From assembly GCA_025531455.1 (NCBI GenBank), contig JAMYHL010000014.1, positions 248,001 through 312,000 of the forward strand: DNA of 64,000 nucleotides. The letters run 5' to 3'. The DNA is from Apiotrichum sp. Y4204. Lineage: Eukaryota; Basidiomycota; Tremellomycetes; Trichosporonales; Trichosporonaceae. Below, in pieces: positions 13,001 to 24,314 of the stretch (positions are counted from its first letter, which is position 1; each line of letters begins with the position of its first letter). The notes under the pieces were generated by a model that ran no database searches, had not been told where the DNA came from, and was given only the letters and a program-made list of their open reading frames with translations. A program made the translations under genes and the position numbers.

Positions 13001-14161
13001 CCCACATTGCCAGCTTTGCCGCCCACACGCTGTCCGCGACAGAAACTTCCGCCTCCTCTGCGCCGTTCGCAAAGTCAAGACATGCGCCGAGAGCGGGTAT
13101 CACCGCTCCACGCACACGGTCTGCGACGACCACATCAACCGGACGATCGCTGCTTGACCGGCCGTACAATGCGTAGCGATTGCGGAGGGTGGCCGTGACA
13201 AACGCGTCGAAAAGATGCGGGACCAATGCCAGGGCGGGTCGGAGATCGTCCACTTTCCTGCTGGCAAGCGGGGCAAGCAACGGCTTGATAGGGTCGACTG
13301 TCTGCAGCGTGCTGATGGGGAAGAAGAGCGCGCTCGTCAGTCCCTCGAATGTCGGGAGGCCGTGAGGTAGTGCCTTCGCGTAGGATAGAAGAGAGGGGTG
13401 GAGGCTGGCCGCGATTTTCTTCGCATTTGGGGAAGAGGGGAGAGCAAGCGATAGTGCGCCGCACACCAGTTCGGCAGCGGGAATGAGGGCCGCTGCTGCT
13501 GGTCCTGAGGAGAGGGCAGCGAACGCAGAAGCAAGCGCAGCCCACATCTCCGCCCATGCCTCCGCCTTTGTCTCGGTAAAGAGCAGCGCAAACGAGGCCT
13601 CCACTGCAGCCGGAAGGGAAGCCAGATCGAATGCTGTCCCTTCGCTGGATTTACAGCTAGCGATATATGTCGACAGGAGGGAAAGCGGGGCCGCCGCGGG
13701 TGCCGAACATGACGGAGAGACAGCTACCAGCAGTCCGTGGTATTCCGTAGAAAGGATCGGATTCTTCGGTCTGTGGGAGTAAGCGACTTTGCGGCCAAGT
13801 GCGAGATGGGGTAACCGTTGATCATCTCTGCAATTCGCGGCACATACCCAGGCTTGGCGCGCGTCCACGCCTCGAGGACGAAATCGCGCAAGACATCCGC
13901 TTTCCGCGGCACAACCAGCGCGGCATCATCCCACGCCGCCTTCGCGATCGCAATCTTGCTCGGTCCGCCCGGTACTGGCGGGTCAGACGGCGACTTGAGG
14001 AGCTTGATGAGCGACGATCCCGTCAGGCCCTCCAGAGCGGGTACCGGTTCGGGTTCCGGAGTAGGCGCCTTGGCCTTCACCTTTTCCTTCTTCTCCGCTT
14101 TCTCCGCTTTCTCCGCCTTCTTCTCTTTCCGTTTCCCGTCTCGTGTTTGGTCGCGCGACAT
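10061..14161 (-). CDS. URB2: Ribosome biogenesis protein of the Urb2/Npa2 family
   Basis: Urb2/Npa2 is a nucleolar helical-repeat protein of early pre-60S particles, needed for 27S pre-rRNA processing. Exons (transcript order): 14161-13848, 13770-10755 and 10717-10061, giving 1328 aa against about 1170 in budding yeast. The short first exon has a Lys/Glu-rich tail and then SSLIKLLKS. The middle is an Ala/Leu-rich solenoid of HEAT-like helices. The C-terminal 220 residues carry the family block (KHAPAILVAYARAAADPWAG, GLFALCD, ending WARKRYTG). Intron 1 is 77 nt with a GTATGT donor; intron 2 is 37 nt. I chose the ATG at 14161 because upstream in-frame codons look like leader. It is divergent from YME2 with 303 bp between starts. 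Assignment rests on the C-terminal domain; the solenoid is too diverged to judge by eye. Confidence 0.8.
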
Positions 14162-14464
14162 TGTGATGGATGGTGTGGAATGGTGGTGTCGAGGAGACTT
14201 GGAGGTCATTGAAATTTCAAGAAGGGTGGTTGAAAGAGTGGAGGCTCAGTGCGGAAGCATTTTTCGAAAGAGAGCCTTTGGGGCTCCGCATTTTTATGTC
14301 ATCCTCCCGACGAGCTGCGCGGGTAAGCGAGAGGACAACGGAGCGCGACGAGCAAACCGATGATGATGATGGTGGCGGGCTCTCTTGCGTCACACCCAAC
14401 TCCACTCGTCAATTACACTCTTCATCTCAACACCAATCCAGCACACTACCTTCCGCTCACCACG
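14162..14464. promoter_or_regulatory. Shared divergent promoter region of URB2 and YME2
   Basis: 303 bp separate the two start codons, so both genes must be driven from here. A TGAAATTTCA palindrome lies at about 14210-14219. It resembles the AAAATTT core of the rRNA-processing element of yeast ribosome-biogenesis genes, but the match is loose. Confidence 0.45.
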
Positions 14465-17400
14465 ATGCTGCCGCTACGGCATTTGCGTGCGGGGCTCATG
14501 CGCCCGGGTCTGCGCGGCGGACCAGCACTGGGAGCACCGCGGCGGGTAATGCCATCCATCGCCACCCGCCCCGGCTTTTCTCTCCGCGCGCGCTGGGCGT
14601 CGACCGACACCGAGAAACCGCCGCCGGAGAAGGAGGATTCGGGGGATACAAAGGAGTCGGCGTCGGCGGGGTCGGACAGCACGCCGTCAGAGGACGAGCC
14701 TGTGATTCCCGAACGGGAGCACGCGTCGCTCTACATTTCCAACGTGTTCCCCATCCAGCTCGGCGCGTGGGACGTGCGGCCGATCCTCGCGCGCCTCCGC
14801 GAAGAGACTCTCATGGAGCAGCTGGCGGAAATTCTCGCCGAGCTCAAAGGCCGGCACGCGTTCAAGGTCGAGAGCTGGGAGGTGAACCGCAAAGACGGCG
14901 GTGTGTTCTGCCACTTTTCGTTCCTCCCCCCGAACCCGGCCGAGCTCGCCAAGGTCACGGACAATACGATCCATACCCCCGAGGACGATATCCCCGAGGT
15001 GACGAGTCCGTCTAGTCTCTTCCTCCCGAGCCTTCTGGAGGCCGCCAAGAAGAAGGGCGGTTGGCCGAGCTGGGCAGGGCCGTGGTGGGCCGCGTGTATC
15101 GACCGGACGGTGCAGAGCGGCCGCGTAACGGATGAAGCGGGACATCACCTCTACCAGGGTAATCTCGCGCCGCTGCCAAAGTCGGCCGAGCCGCAGCTTC
15201 AAGGGTGGCAGCGCGTTGCGGGCGCTGGGCGCGTATGGATTGTCCGTGGTCGCCAGTGGACCGAAGACCTGAATCGCTTCCCCTCGTCACGGCTGCGCGT
15301 CGAGTTTGACGGACCGGATGTGTCCCAGGAGATGCTCTATCGCCTATTTAGGCCGTACGGCCGCCTGCGCGAGATTAACCCTCCGACGCCGGTGCCTGCT
15401 GGCGCACTGCGGTTTGCGATCCTCAGCTTCTCGCGGATATCCACCACAGTGGTCGCGAACAACTGTCTTCACGGATACCTCTCACCAGTGAAGACGGCGG
15501 ACTATGACGCGCGCCTTGCGGATGATGGGACGTCCATCCCCACCTCGCGCCTGCGGCTCTACTACGAGCGACCGCTCAAGGCACATTATGTCCGTCAGTG
15601 GATGAGCGACCACCCGCGTATTGTCCTCCCAGTCGTTGCCTTTCTCATCGCGACGCTGAGCTACACCTTCTTTGACCCCATCCGCGCCTTCTTCGTCCGC
15701 AGCCAGGTCGAGGGCGTGTGGAACCTCGAGCAGTACTCTGTTGTGAAATACGTGAGGGAGCAGTTCTTGACTCCCCTCCAGGGCATGCTCGGGCGGAGAC
15801 TCAACAGGCGCAAGCGTAACGTCGACGATCTTGGCCGCGCGTCCTGGCGCGACCGTGTCGAGGCCGAGCGTAACATTGAGCGCTGGCTGTCAGAGTACCC
15901 ATCGACCTTTATCGTCGTCACTGGACCGCCGGGCAGTGGTAAACAGGACCTCATCCAGCGCGTCATCCGGCAGGAGAAGAAGTGGGTTAGAGACAGCAAC
16001 GAAGTACTGACCCACCAGGCCGGCCTTGCTTATCGACTGCGCCGAGCTGCAGCGTGCGAAGACGGATGCTGCGCTGGTTGGCGCCGTTGCCGACCAGACG
16101 GGCTACTGGCCGACATTCTCGTTTATGCAGAGCATGAACGGCCTGATCGACCTGGCGGCGACCGGTCTCATCGGCCAGAAGGCGGGCTTCTCCACACCCA
16201 TCGAGCAGCAGCTGCGCAACATGTTCGACATTGTGTCTACGGCACTCAAGGACGTGTCCGCACACGGCCAGGAGCTGCGGAAGAAGGCCCACGAGCACGC
16301 ACGCGACGAGGTGCTCATCGCTGCCGCCGAGGCCAAGGAAATGGAGCAGATCAAGCTTGGTATCTGGCACGATGGCCGCATGGACTGTGTCGCTGGCAAC
16401 GGCATCATGTCGGAGCTCGGCCTTGGTATTGAGGAGCCGACAGAGTTCGATATCCCCGCCCCGCCGGCGCCCGTCATGGGCAGCAACGCGCCGATCGACG
16501 GCGAGGGCGTGCCGCCTACCATTAGTGTTGACGCGTTCGACTCTGTTGCCCGGGCGGTGAGTAGGCAAGCTGACGACTGCCGAACTCAAACTGCTTTTCT
16601 AACACTCAGGCACTCAGCACCGGGGACGACAACCCCGAGGACGACGTCGAGGCGAGCGTCATCCAGACGCTCCCGATTGTCGTGCTGCGCAACTTTGCGG
16701 TCAAGCCGGCAAGGGGCGACCTGTGGTCGGTGCTCTCCGAGTGGGGCGCGAGCCTCGTCGAGAACAAGATTGCGCACGTCATTGTCATTGGCGAGGGCAG
16801 CGCAACGACCAAGGCTCTCACACATGCGCTCTCCTCCAAGCCGCTGAACGTTGTGTCGCTCGCGGATGCGGACGATTACAACTCGCTCGAGTTTGTGCGC
16901 GAAAAGCTCTCGACGCCAGACACGCCTATGGAGCTTTCGGAAAAGGACAAGGAGAACATTGCCAAGCTCGGCGGGCGCATGGTCGACCTCGAGCTCCTGG
17001 TGTACAAGGTGCGCGGCGGGCAGACGATCACACACGCTGTGGACGACATTGTGCGCCGGAACGTGGTCGAGCTGCGCAAGGCGGCATTCGGCGACGACAG
17101 CGAGGACGCAAAGCACCTCCCGTGGACGCGCCCGCAGGCGTGGAAGGTTGTTACCGAGCTCGCCAAGAAGCCCGAGGCGTCGTATGCCAAGCTCCTCCTC
17201 GACTTCCCGTTCAAGGGCGCCGAGGGTGCGCTCAAGGCCCTCGAGGAGCACGACCTCATCCGCGTAGAGTATGTCGACGGGCGCGCGAGCCGCGTCCGTC
17301 CAGGCAAGCCCGTGTTCCGGCAGGCGTTTGCCTCCCTTGTCAATGGTGAGTGCGAGGCAGCGGGTGCCAAGTGTGGACGAATGGCTCAACTAACCCCAGA

Positions 17401-17692
17401 CCCGGTCTTCCACGCCGTCTCGCAGATCGAGTACAGCACAGCCGTCAAGGCCAAGGCGGAGAGCTCGATCGCGACTCTCGAGGACGAGCTCACCAAGCTG
17501 CGCCAGATCACGGGCGACGAGGACAAGCTCGGCGTCGGCGACAAGGGCTGGTGGGGCCTGTCGCGTGGCAGTGCCGTCCACCAGCGCGCGCAGTACCTCG
17601 TCGCCCAGATCGCCGACGCCATGGAGAAACTGTACAAGGCCGACGCAGAGATTGCCGCCCAGAAGAAGGTGTTTGCGGACAAGCCCAAGTAG
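14465..17692 (+). CDS. YME2: Mitochondrial escape protein 2 (Yme2/Rna12), inner-membrane AAA-type ATPase
   Basis: Yme2 spans the mitochondrial inner membrane and affects nucleoid structure and mtDNA escape. Exons: 14465-15981, 16019-16556, 16610-17345 and 17400-17692, giving 1027 aa. The N-terminus is Arg/Leu-rich without early acids (MLPLRHLRAGLMRPGLRGG), a good presequence. An RRM-like region sits around residues 280-360, a membrane span near 386-404 (IVLPVVAFLIATLSY), and then an RNA12 ATPase domain with Walker A TGPPGSGKQ near 484-493. Conserved LLIDCAEL and TGYWPTFSF follow. The C-terminal 100 residues are coiled-coil-like. Intron 1 is 37 nt with a GTGGGT donor, chosen because it alone restores the frame into LLIDCAEL. 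Intron 3 is 54 nt, stop-free and in frame. It ends convergent with MPP10, 128 bp away. Confidence 0.9.
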
Positions 17693-17713
17693 CGGACATG
17701 GTCATGTATTGCA

Positions 17714-17782
17714 AGTATCCAGTATCCAGTATCTCAGTATGAGTATCTCAGTATCCCAGTATCCCAGTCCCAGTCTCAGTGC
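17714..17782. repeat. CAGTATCC-type minisatellite between convergent YME2 and MPP10
   Basis: About eight imperfect copies of CAGTATC(C/T) run through the 128-bp gap between the two stop codons, grading into CAGTCCCAG/CAGTCTCAG. It lies in the 3' ends of both transcripts and may be length-variable between strains. Confidence 0.8.
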
Positions 17783-17820
17783 AAGCATGCATAATGTAGT
17801 GACAGCAACCGAATCTAGAC

Positions 17821-20033
17821 CTAGAGCTTGAGCCGCTTGGCATCCTGCCCGCTGGCAGCGGCGACCGCGTCGCGCTTTTTCCGCTTGGCGTCCTCCTTTG
17901 CGCCCTTGCCGAGGACAGTGACGCCCTTGCCCGACTTGACGAGACCCGCGAGAGCCTCCTCCTTCTCCTCGCGGACCGACTTGCGCTTCTTGCCATACAT
18001 CTTCTCGGCAGCGGCGATCTGGGTGCGCTGGCTCTTCTTCGCCCGGCGGGCGGACGCGCGCGCACGCTTCGCCTCCTCGGGGGTCTGCTCTGAGCGCGCG
18101 ACGAGCTCGCCCTTGCTCGGCCCGGCAAACACCTCGTGCGGCGCAAGCATCGAGGTCGCGCTCTGCGTGGCCGGCAGCGCGGTCTCCATGCTCGTAGTCG
18201 CGATATTGTCGATTGTCGTAATCGCCGCTTTTGGCGCCTTGGGGACAAAGTGCAGCGAGCTGAGCGCGTCGAGCTTGTAGCATATCTCGCCCCAGAGGCG
18301 CTCAATCTCGTCGTGTTCCTTTGCGAGCTTGGCGTCGCGCGCGTCGACGGCCTTTCCGCCAGATGCCTGGGCAGTGTACTCGTCCTCGTAGATCTGCGCG
18401 AGGGACTTTGTGCTCTGCTGGTCCTGCAGCTCGAAAAAGCGCGAGGGAAGGAACGCGGTCGGCTCGTATGCGCGCACGCGGACCGGGTCGTCAAAGTGCC
18501 CGTCCAGAATCCGCCGCTTGATCAGCTCCTCGAGCGTCGCGACAGACTCCTCCGTAATCGTCGGCACGACCTTGGCCGTGTGCTCAAACTCGAGGTCCTC
18601 CTCCAGCAGCGAGTTTTGCGGGCGGGCGCGGGACGATGCCTCGCCGAGCAAAGTCCAGTCCTTTGGCCCGATCGCCTCGCTCTCCAGCTGGGCAATCTGC
18701 GCCGCGAGCTCACGCTGTCGCCGCTCGTGGGTTGACAGAGCTAAAGTCAGCAGGGAATTGGCACATGTTTTACTCACCCTCCTCGCCGCCGTCCTCGTCT
18801 TCGCTGTCGTCAAAGAGATCCCCCTTGACGCGCTCCATGATGTCGCGCGTCTCGTCCTCGGGTTCAGGCGCCTCCTCGTCCTCGTCCGCGAACATGACCT
18901 TGCTCTTCTTGCTCCGCTTCTTCTTGCCCTTGGCGTCGTCTCCCTTGCTATCCGTCGCAGGGCGCGGCGGCGGCTCGAAAAAGTCGGAGTACATGATCTC
19001 TGCGAGAATCAGCACAACCCCTCCACTTGCACTCACCGGCATCGTCGTCGCCCTCCTCGAGGAACATCTGCCCAATGTCGTCCAGCTCGGCATCCTCGTC
19101 CTCGTCGCCGCCCAGCGCGCCAGACGTGACACGCCCAGCCTCCTGCTCCTCGGTCATCCGGTTAAAGTCGTCGATCGAGAAGAACGTGTCGTCCAGCGTC
19201 GGGTGCAGCTTGCGCGGTTTCGAGGGACCAGGAGCGTAGCCGTCGTCGGAACTGGCGCTGCCGGCGTCCGAGCCCATCTCGACGTCGCCCTCAACGTCTT
19301 CGTCGTCGTCCTCCTCGTCATCCTCCTCGTCATCCTCCTCGTCACCCTCCTCCTCCTCCTCATCCTCCTCGCCCTCCTCGCCCTCGGACATCTCCGCCTC
19401 GAGATCATTCCACACAATCCCCTCGTCGCTCCCCTCACTCTCCTCATCACTCTCACCCTCCTCATCGCTCTCGCCCTCTTCATACCCCTCCTCCTCCATC
19501 ATGCGCTCCCACTCCTCGGCCGTCATCTCCTCGTCACTCCCCATCTCCCCCTCGTCCTCCTCCTCTTCCTCGGGTTGCTCCCCCTCCCCAACCTCGCGCA
19601 CGACCGCACAGATCCCCTCAGCCCGCAGCTCAAGCTGCGCCCACACCTGCTCGGCATCCATGTCGTCCGTCGTCAGCCCCCCGAGCGGCGTGTACGGCAG
19701 CAGCTCCTCGGGCTCTGGCACGGTCTCCTGCACCTTACCCGCCGAGGAGCGAGTCACGATCGGCGGCGGGTTCATAATCGACGCGAGGAACGGGTGCAGG
19801 TGCGGATGTGACTCGGCTTCGAGAGATACACCTATTCGGTTAGCTTTATACGCAGCGCTGCACGTACCGAGGTCGAAGATGCTCTTCGTGGCGGCCAGAG
19901 CAGAGGCCGCGAGCTCCGCATCGCCCTTGCCCGCGAGCGCGTGTTCCCGCGCCGGGAGGAGCGAGGCAAGCCCCGCGAGCGCCGGGAAAGACGGCGGCGG
20001 ACTTGATTTCGAATCGGCGCTTGGCTGCGACAT
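17821..20033 (-). CDS. MPP10: U3 snoRNP-associated protein Mpp10
   Basis: Mpp10 is the scaffold of the Mpp10-Imp3-Imp4 module of the small-subunit processome, needed for 18S rRNA cleavages in the nucleolus. Exons (transcript order): 20033-19868, 19831-19037, 18999-18778 and 18740-17821, giving 700 aa. Residues of about 146-240 are almost pure Asp/Glu/Ser. The family blocks DDTFFSIDDFN, IMYSDFFEPP, ALSTHERRQREL, DFEHTAKVVP-like and LHFVPKAP follow in the expected order. The tail is basic, with YGKKRKSVR, and ends in KRLKL, a likely nucleolar signal. The three introns are 36, 37 and 37 nt. The first is stop-free and 3n long, so unspliced message would still encode a full protein with 12 extra residues. 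Convergent with YME2. Confidence 0.93.
19300..19400 (-). repeat. Coding trinucleotide repeat (GAG/GAC) in MPP10
   Basis: On the + strand this is a CTC/GTC-rich run with repeated CCTCCTCGTCAT units. On the coding strand it encodes an uninterrupted acidic tract. The protein feature is normal for Mpp10, but the DNA is prone to length change. Confidence 0.8.
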
Positions 20034-20619
20034 TGCGCGAGGTTTGGAGATGAGATGTGGGTAATGTAGATGTTGATTGTGGTGTGGTGCTCGATTTCCG
20101 ATTGTCGTTTTCGTCGTGGTGTTGAAGTTCTTGGAGGGCAGTATTTTGGCCGGTGGAGGTCAGAATTTTTACTTTACGTAAAAGAACATCACAGGATGGC
20201 GGCATCGTGTGGCAGTGTGCGTGATCTAATGAATCTGCAGAGATGTGCATCGCATGAACGGTAGATGCATAAAAAACAAAACGACATACGCATTACAGAG
20301 GGGTAATAGGCGATAAGCCGCAGCTGGAGCGGCTGTAATGGTCGCGGAGGAATTCATCTTCGGCTGGCTGCATCAACAGTCATGTCAGTGGCCACTGCAG
20401 GTTGGGGGACTATCGAGAATGCAAGTGTATCTTGCGGACGGTTCGGGGAACTGTAAAAGGTGCTGATACAAGAAAGTCAGACGGACACTGATCAGTACAA
20501 GATGAAAGCATCATCCACTGCCATTCACCACGCCCCTGCATCTCACCTCAATGCTATCCGCGCAGAGAATACATATGCTCACCAGGTCATCTATCGACTG
20601 GCTACTTCTTCTTGCCCTT
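20034..20619. other. MPP10 promoter and SEC27 3' region
   Basis: 586 bp with no coding signal. About 20 bp upstream of the MPP10 start is GAGATGAGATG, which matches the PAC core (GATGAG) of yeast ribosome-biogenesis promoters. An A/T-rich AGAATTTTTA lies at about 20162. These are suggestive only. Confidence 0.4.
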
Positions 20620-23570
20620 CTACTCGGACGCCGCAGGTGCTAGTGCGGGCGCACCCGTGGTGGCGGCGCTCGCCTCATCTGCCAAGTGGTCCTCGACCGC
20701 CAGGGCATCGACCTGCTCCGCGAGTCCATCGACCGCGTGAGCCGCCTGAACCGCCTGGCCCACCTGGGCCGCCTCCACCGCAGCCTCGGCATAGACCTCG
20801 GCCTCTGGCTCGGCCCCTGTCTCCGTGTCGACCATGACGCCGGAGCCCTCCGAGTCAAACTTGCCCTCGTCGAACAGTTGCCTGTCGTCCTCGGGGTCGG
20901 CGATCGTCGCGGCAATCTTGGGCCGGCCGTTCGCCTCGAGGTCCGAGCGCCACTGCTTGACGACACTGCTTGCCTTTGGCGGGTTGTACGAGCGCGCCAT
21001 GAGCGCGGCTTCGGGAAGGCGGTCAGTCTTTGCGAGCAAGTCGATACATGACGCGCTGTCGCCGAGCTGGAGGAACGCCGCGAAGGCAATGTTGTTGGCG
21101 CCCTTGTCGAGGGCCATCTGCGCAAGGCGCTCGAGGCCCGCGCGGTCAGAGAGCGAGGTGAAGAGGAGGAGCAAGGCCGGAAGGTCCTTGGACTTTTCAA
21201 ATGCCTCCTGGGCGAGGTCAAGCTGCCAGGCCGCGAGCGCTTTGTCGCCGATGACCTTCCACTTGGTTTCGGAACCCTCAACAGGAGAGGCACGGAGGAG
21301 GTCGAGCGCCGCCCCGAGGTCGTTGATGCCGACAGCCAAGTCGAACTTGTGATCGGGGTCAGTGGCGACGGCAAGCGCGAGCTCCTTGAGATCCTGAGCC
21401 TCGAGGAAGCGGGCGATGCGGCTGCGCTGGTCGGCGGGGATTGTCGGCAGGATGCGCTCTGCCTCCGCCATGTCGCCCCGCAGAACAGCAGTCTGGTACT
21501 CGACGACAGTCAGAGAGAGGGCATAGCTCATAATGTTCATGTCCTTGTCGGCGACGTAGACGCGGTTGTGGGATGGAAGGTAGCCAAGAAGGTAGACGCC
21601 CTGGTCGAAGTGGTTAATGACCGAGGTCTGGTCGCCTATGAGGTAGCTGAGGCGGTTGGACGAGGTCGTGTAGATGAAGCAGTCTCCGACCCAGCGGCTG
21701 GTGGTGACCGTCTCCGAGACCTCGGCAACAATGTCAAACGCCTCCTCGACACCCTCATCGCCGATGATCTCCCCAGAGTCGAGACGCTCGGCGTACGCGT
21801 CACGGTCGAAGCGGAGGATGTAGAACGAGTCCTCGGCGGTGATGGCGACGAGTTCACCGGAAGCAGACCACGAGACGTTGGTGGCGTCGACCTCGATGCG
21901 GCGCACAATGGCTCCGGTCTCCCAGTCCCAGAACATCACAAACCCAGAGCCGCGGGCCGAGAGCAGAGGTCCGCCTGAGAGGCCCTCGATGGCCCAGCCG
22001 CCCTGCGACTTAACGAGGCCGGTGCGCTCCTTGAAGTTCTTAAAGACGCGGACCTTGGACTTGCCTTCGAGAACACCGTACGAGTTGGAGTCGGCGGCCC
22101 AAGCAAACGAAGTTCCGCTGCCGAATGCGCGGTTGCGCCACGCAAGAGCAGTGTAGATGATGTACTCGCCGTCACCGCAGACCGCAACGAAACGGCCGTT
22201 GGGGCTGTGCTGCAGGCTCTGGGGGTACACCTCAGTGGTGCCGAGGTCGCGGAGCGAAACAGCGAGGCGCTGGCCATCCTCAATCTCATCTTCAGTGCCG
22301 AGCGTAGCAATGTTGGCGGACAGGATCTCCGTGTTGCGCGCGTAAATGATCTTACCCGACGAGTCCATCGACACGGCCGGCTCATCGCGACCGAGCTTGA
22401 CAACAACAGCGCCCTCGTCGAAACCAACAGCCACCTCGTTGCCGCTCTTGCGGTACGCAACACACCAGGCACGCTCAAGGCCGTAGTTGAGCGTGTTCTC
22501 GAGACGGTACGTGGACGAGTGCCAGATCTTGACGGTGCCGTCCTCGGAACCGGAGAGGATAATCGGCAGCGAAGGGTGGAAGATGGCAAACGAGACGTTG
22601 GCAGTGTGGCCCTCGAGCGTCTGGACGCAAGACTTGGCGTGGTAGTCCCAGATCTTGACTAGACTGAATGTCAGCTTATGACATAACCGCACAGCTCACC
22701 GGTCATCACCCGTGGTGACGAGGTACGGCCTGTCGCCGCCGTGGTAGTAGTCGACGTAGTTGACGCCCTTTTCGTGGGCCTCGAGGCTAAAGTTGGGTAC
22801 GGGTTTTCCGAGGCTCCAAACCTTGACGGTGTGGTCGAGACAGGCGGAAGCGAACGTCTGCGGGTCCTTGGGGTTGATGGCGAGCGCCATAATGTAGTGC
22901 GTGTGGCCCTCAAACACCTGCGTGCAGCGCCATCCCTTCTCCCAGTCCCAGCACTTGATCGTCATGTCGTCGCTGCCCGTCAGGACGAGCGGCAGCGTCG
23001 GGTGCACAGTCAAGCAACGGATGTAGTCGGGGTGTGCCTCAAACGACGTAATCTTCTCGCCGGTCGAGAGGTTGAACACGCGCAGCTGAAAGTCATCCGA
23101 GCCCGAGACAAACTACCAGAGTTAGCAGAGCAGTCTTTCCATCTCCAGTCCTTCCATCACTCCCATGTCCCCACTGCGCTCTCGACTCACCCAGTTCTTG
23201 CGCGCAATGTACTTTACGCAGCGGACGGGCACGTCCGTGACCTCGAACGTCTTGAGGTCCGTCTGCGTCTCATAGTTCCATATCTTGACCTGGCCGTTGC
23301 TGCGTGTCAGCGCACATCCAAAGAAACACCACTCACTAGAGACCGCAGATGACGTGGGGCTCAGTCGGGTGGAAGTCGACCGACTTGACTCTGTCCGACC
23401 GGGCGAGGAGCTTGCGCTGGGGGTCAGTATGATCCGTTACTGGTGGCGGGCGCGCTCCGCATCTTCAGCCACGAAACGGTATTCGATACGCACCGTGATG
23501 TCGAGGAGCATCGGCTGGACGCGTCAGTATTCGAGTATTGGAGGGGTGTCTGTTCCTCGGCGCTCACCAT
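20620..23570 (-). CDS. SEC27: Coatomer subunit beta' (COPI coat)
   Basis: Beta'-COP is part of the COPI B-subcomplex and reads dilysine signals for Golgi-to-ER retrieval. Exons (transcript order): 23570-23568, 23514-23494, 23416-23337, 23299-23191, 23112-22700 and 22663-20620. The product is 889 aa, the same length as budding-yeast Sec27. It starts [18 protein letters not shown], followed by two WD40 propellers ([52 protein letters not shown]) and an alpha-solenoid from about residue 600. Exon 1 is only the ATG, followed at once by a 53-nt intron. Introns 3 and 5 are 37 and 36 nt. The stop TAG is followed in frame by Lys-Gly-Lys-Lys-Lys and another TAG, suggesting recent C-terminal trimming or readthrough. 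RET3, another COPI subunit, is 7 kb away on the same strand. Confidence 0.95.
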
Positions 23571-24314
23571 CTTGGGCTATTTTCGCGGAGGGGAAGGGGG
23601 GATTAAGCGGTCTCCCTCGCGCTGGACGTCGGCGGAGTGAGGGGTGAAAAGGGGGTTGTGGTGGAAGTAAGGATGGAGGTGTTGGATGGGTGTTATGATG
23701 CTGGGTCCTTGGTGCCGAGTTGTCGACGACGACGTGCCAGCAAGCATATGAAGCGGTGGAAGCGCGTAACAGGTGAGTAGTGAGCCTGATATTGTGGCCA
23801 GGGTGAACACATGGGAAGAGCGTGAACGTGGCAGGCACATAATTTCAGGCTCACTCCGCGTGGCACCTCATATCAACAGATCCACAGATCCAAAGTTCCA
23901 CAGAGCCACACTCTGCACAAGTCGTTCAAGTCCTCCTATCAGGCATCTGCGCGTCTGCGTCATGCGTAACACAAGGACCTCAGAGCAACAAGATGTCAAT
24001 CCTGCTGGATGTATCGATGCAGCTGCTCGGAACCCAGAGCCCAGTGACTAGGGGCATACGACCACCATCTTAAGACAGTCACATTGAGTGCAACCTGCCC
24101 TTCTGCTCTCACATCCGTCCCCTCTACTACCACCACGACCACCACTTGCACTCTTGTCGCTGTCATGATGCGGAGGATGCTGGCATGATTCCTATCAACT
24201 ACCAAAACCCTCCCGGCCGCGCCGCGCCTCTGGGCAACAGCGACGGCCAGTCCTGCACGACTCTGTCCCTATACCACCGCCATCAACTAAAACCCATATT
24301 GAGCAATGGTACAT
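23571..24314. other. Intergenic, SEC27 promoter and eL28 3' region
   Basis: 744 bp with no frame resembling a gene. The SEC27 side is C/T-rich on the transcribed strand, typical of leaders in this window. Confidence 0.45.

Noticed and set aside
12004..13176. 390-codon plus-strand frame, Ala/Ser/Arg-rich
   Set aside because: Antisense of the URB2 solenoid; no family resemblance.
20620..20680. A 35-nt last intron in SEC27 that would remove the first TAG
   Set aside because: The only usable donor (GTGCGC) is poor and splicing would give a different, shorter-lived frame rather than the Lys-rich one.
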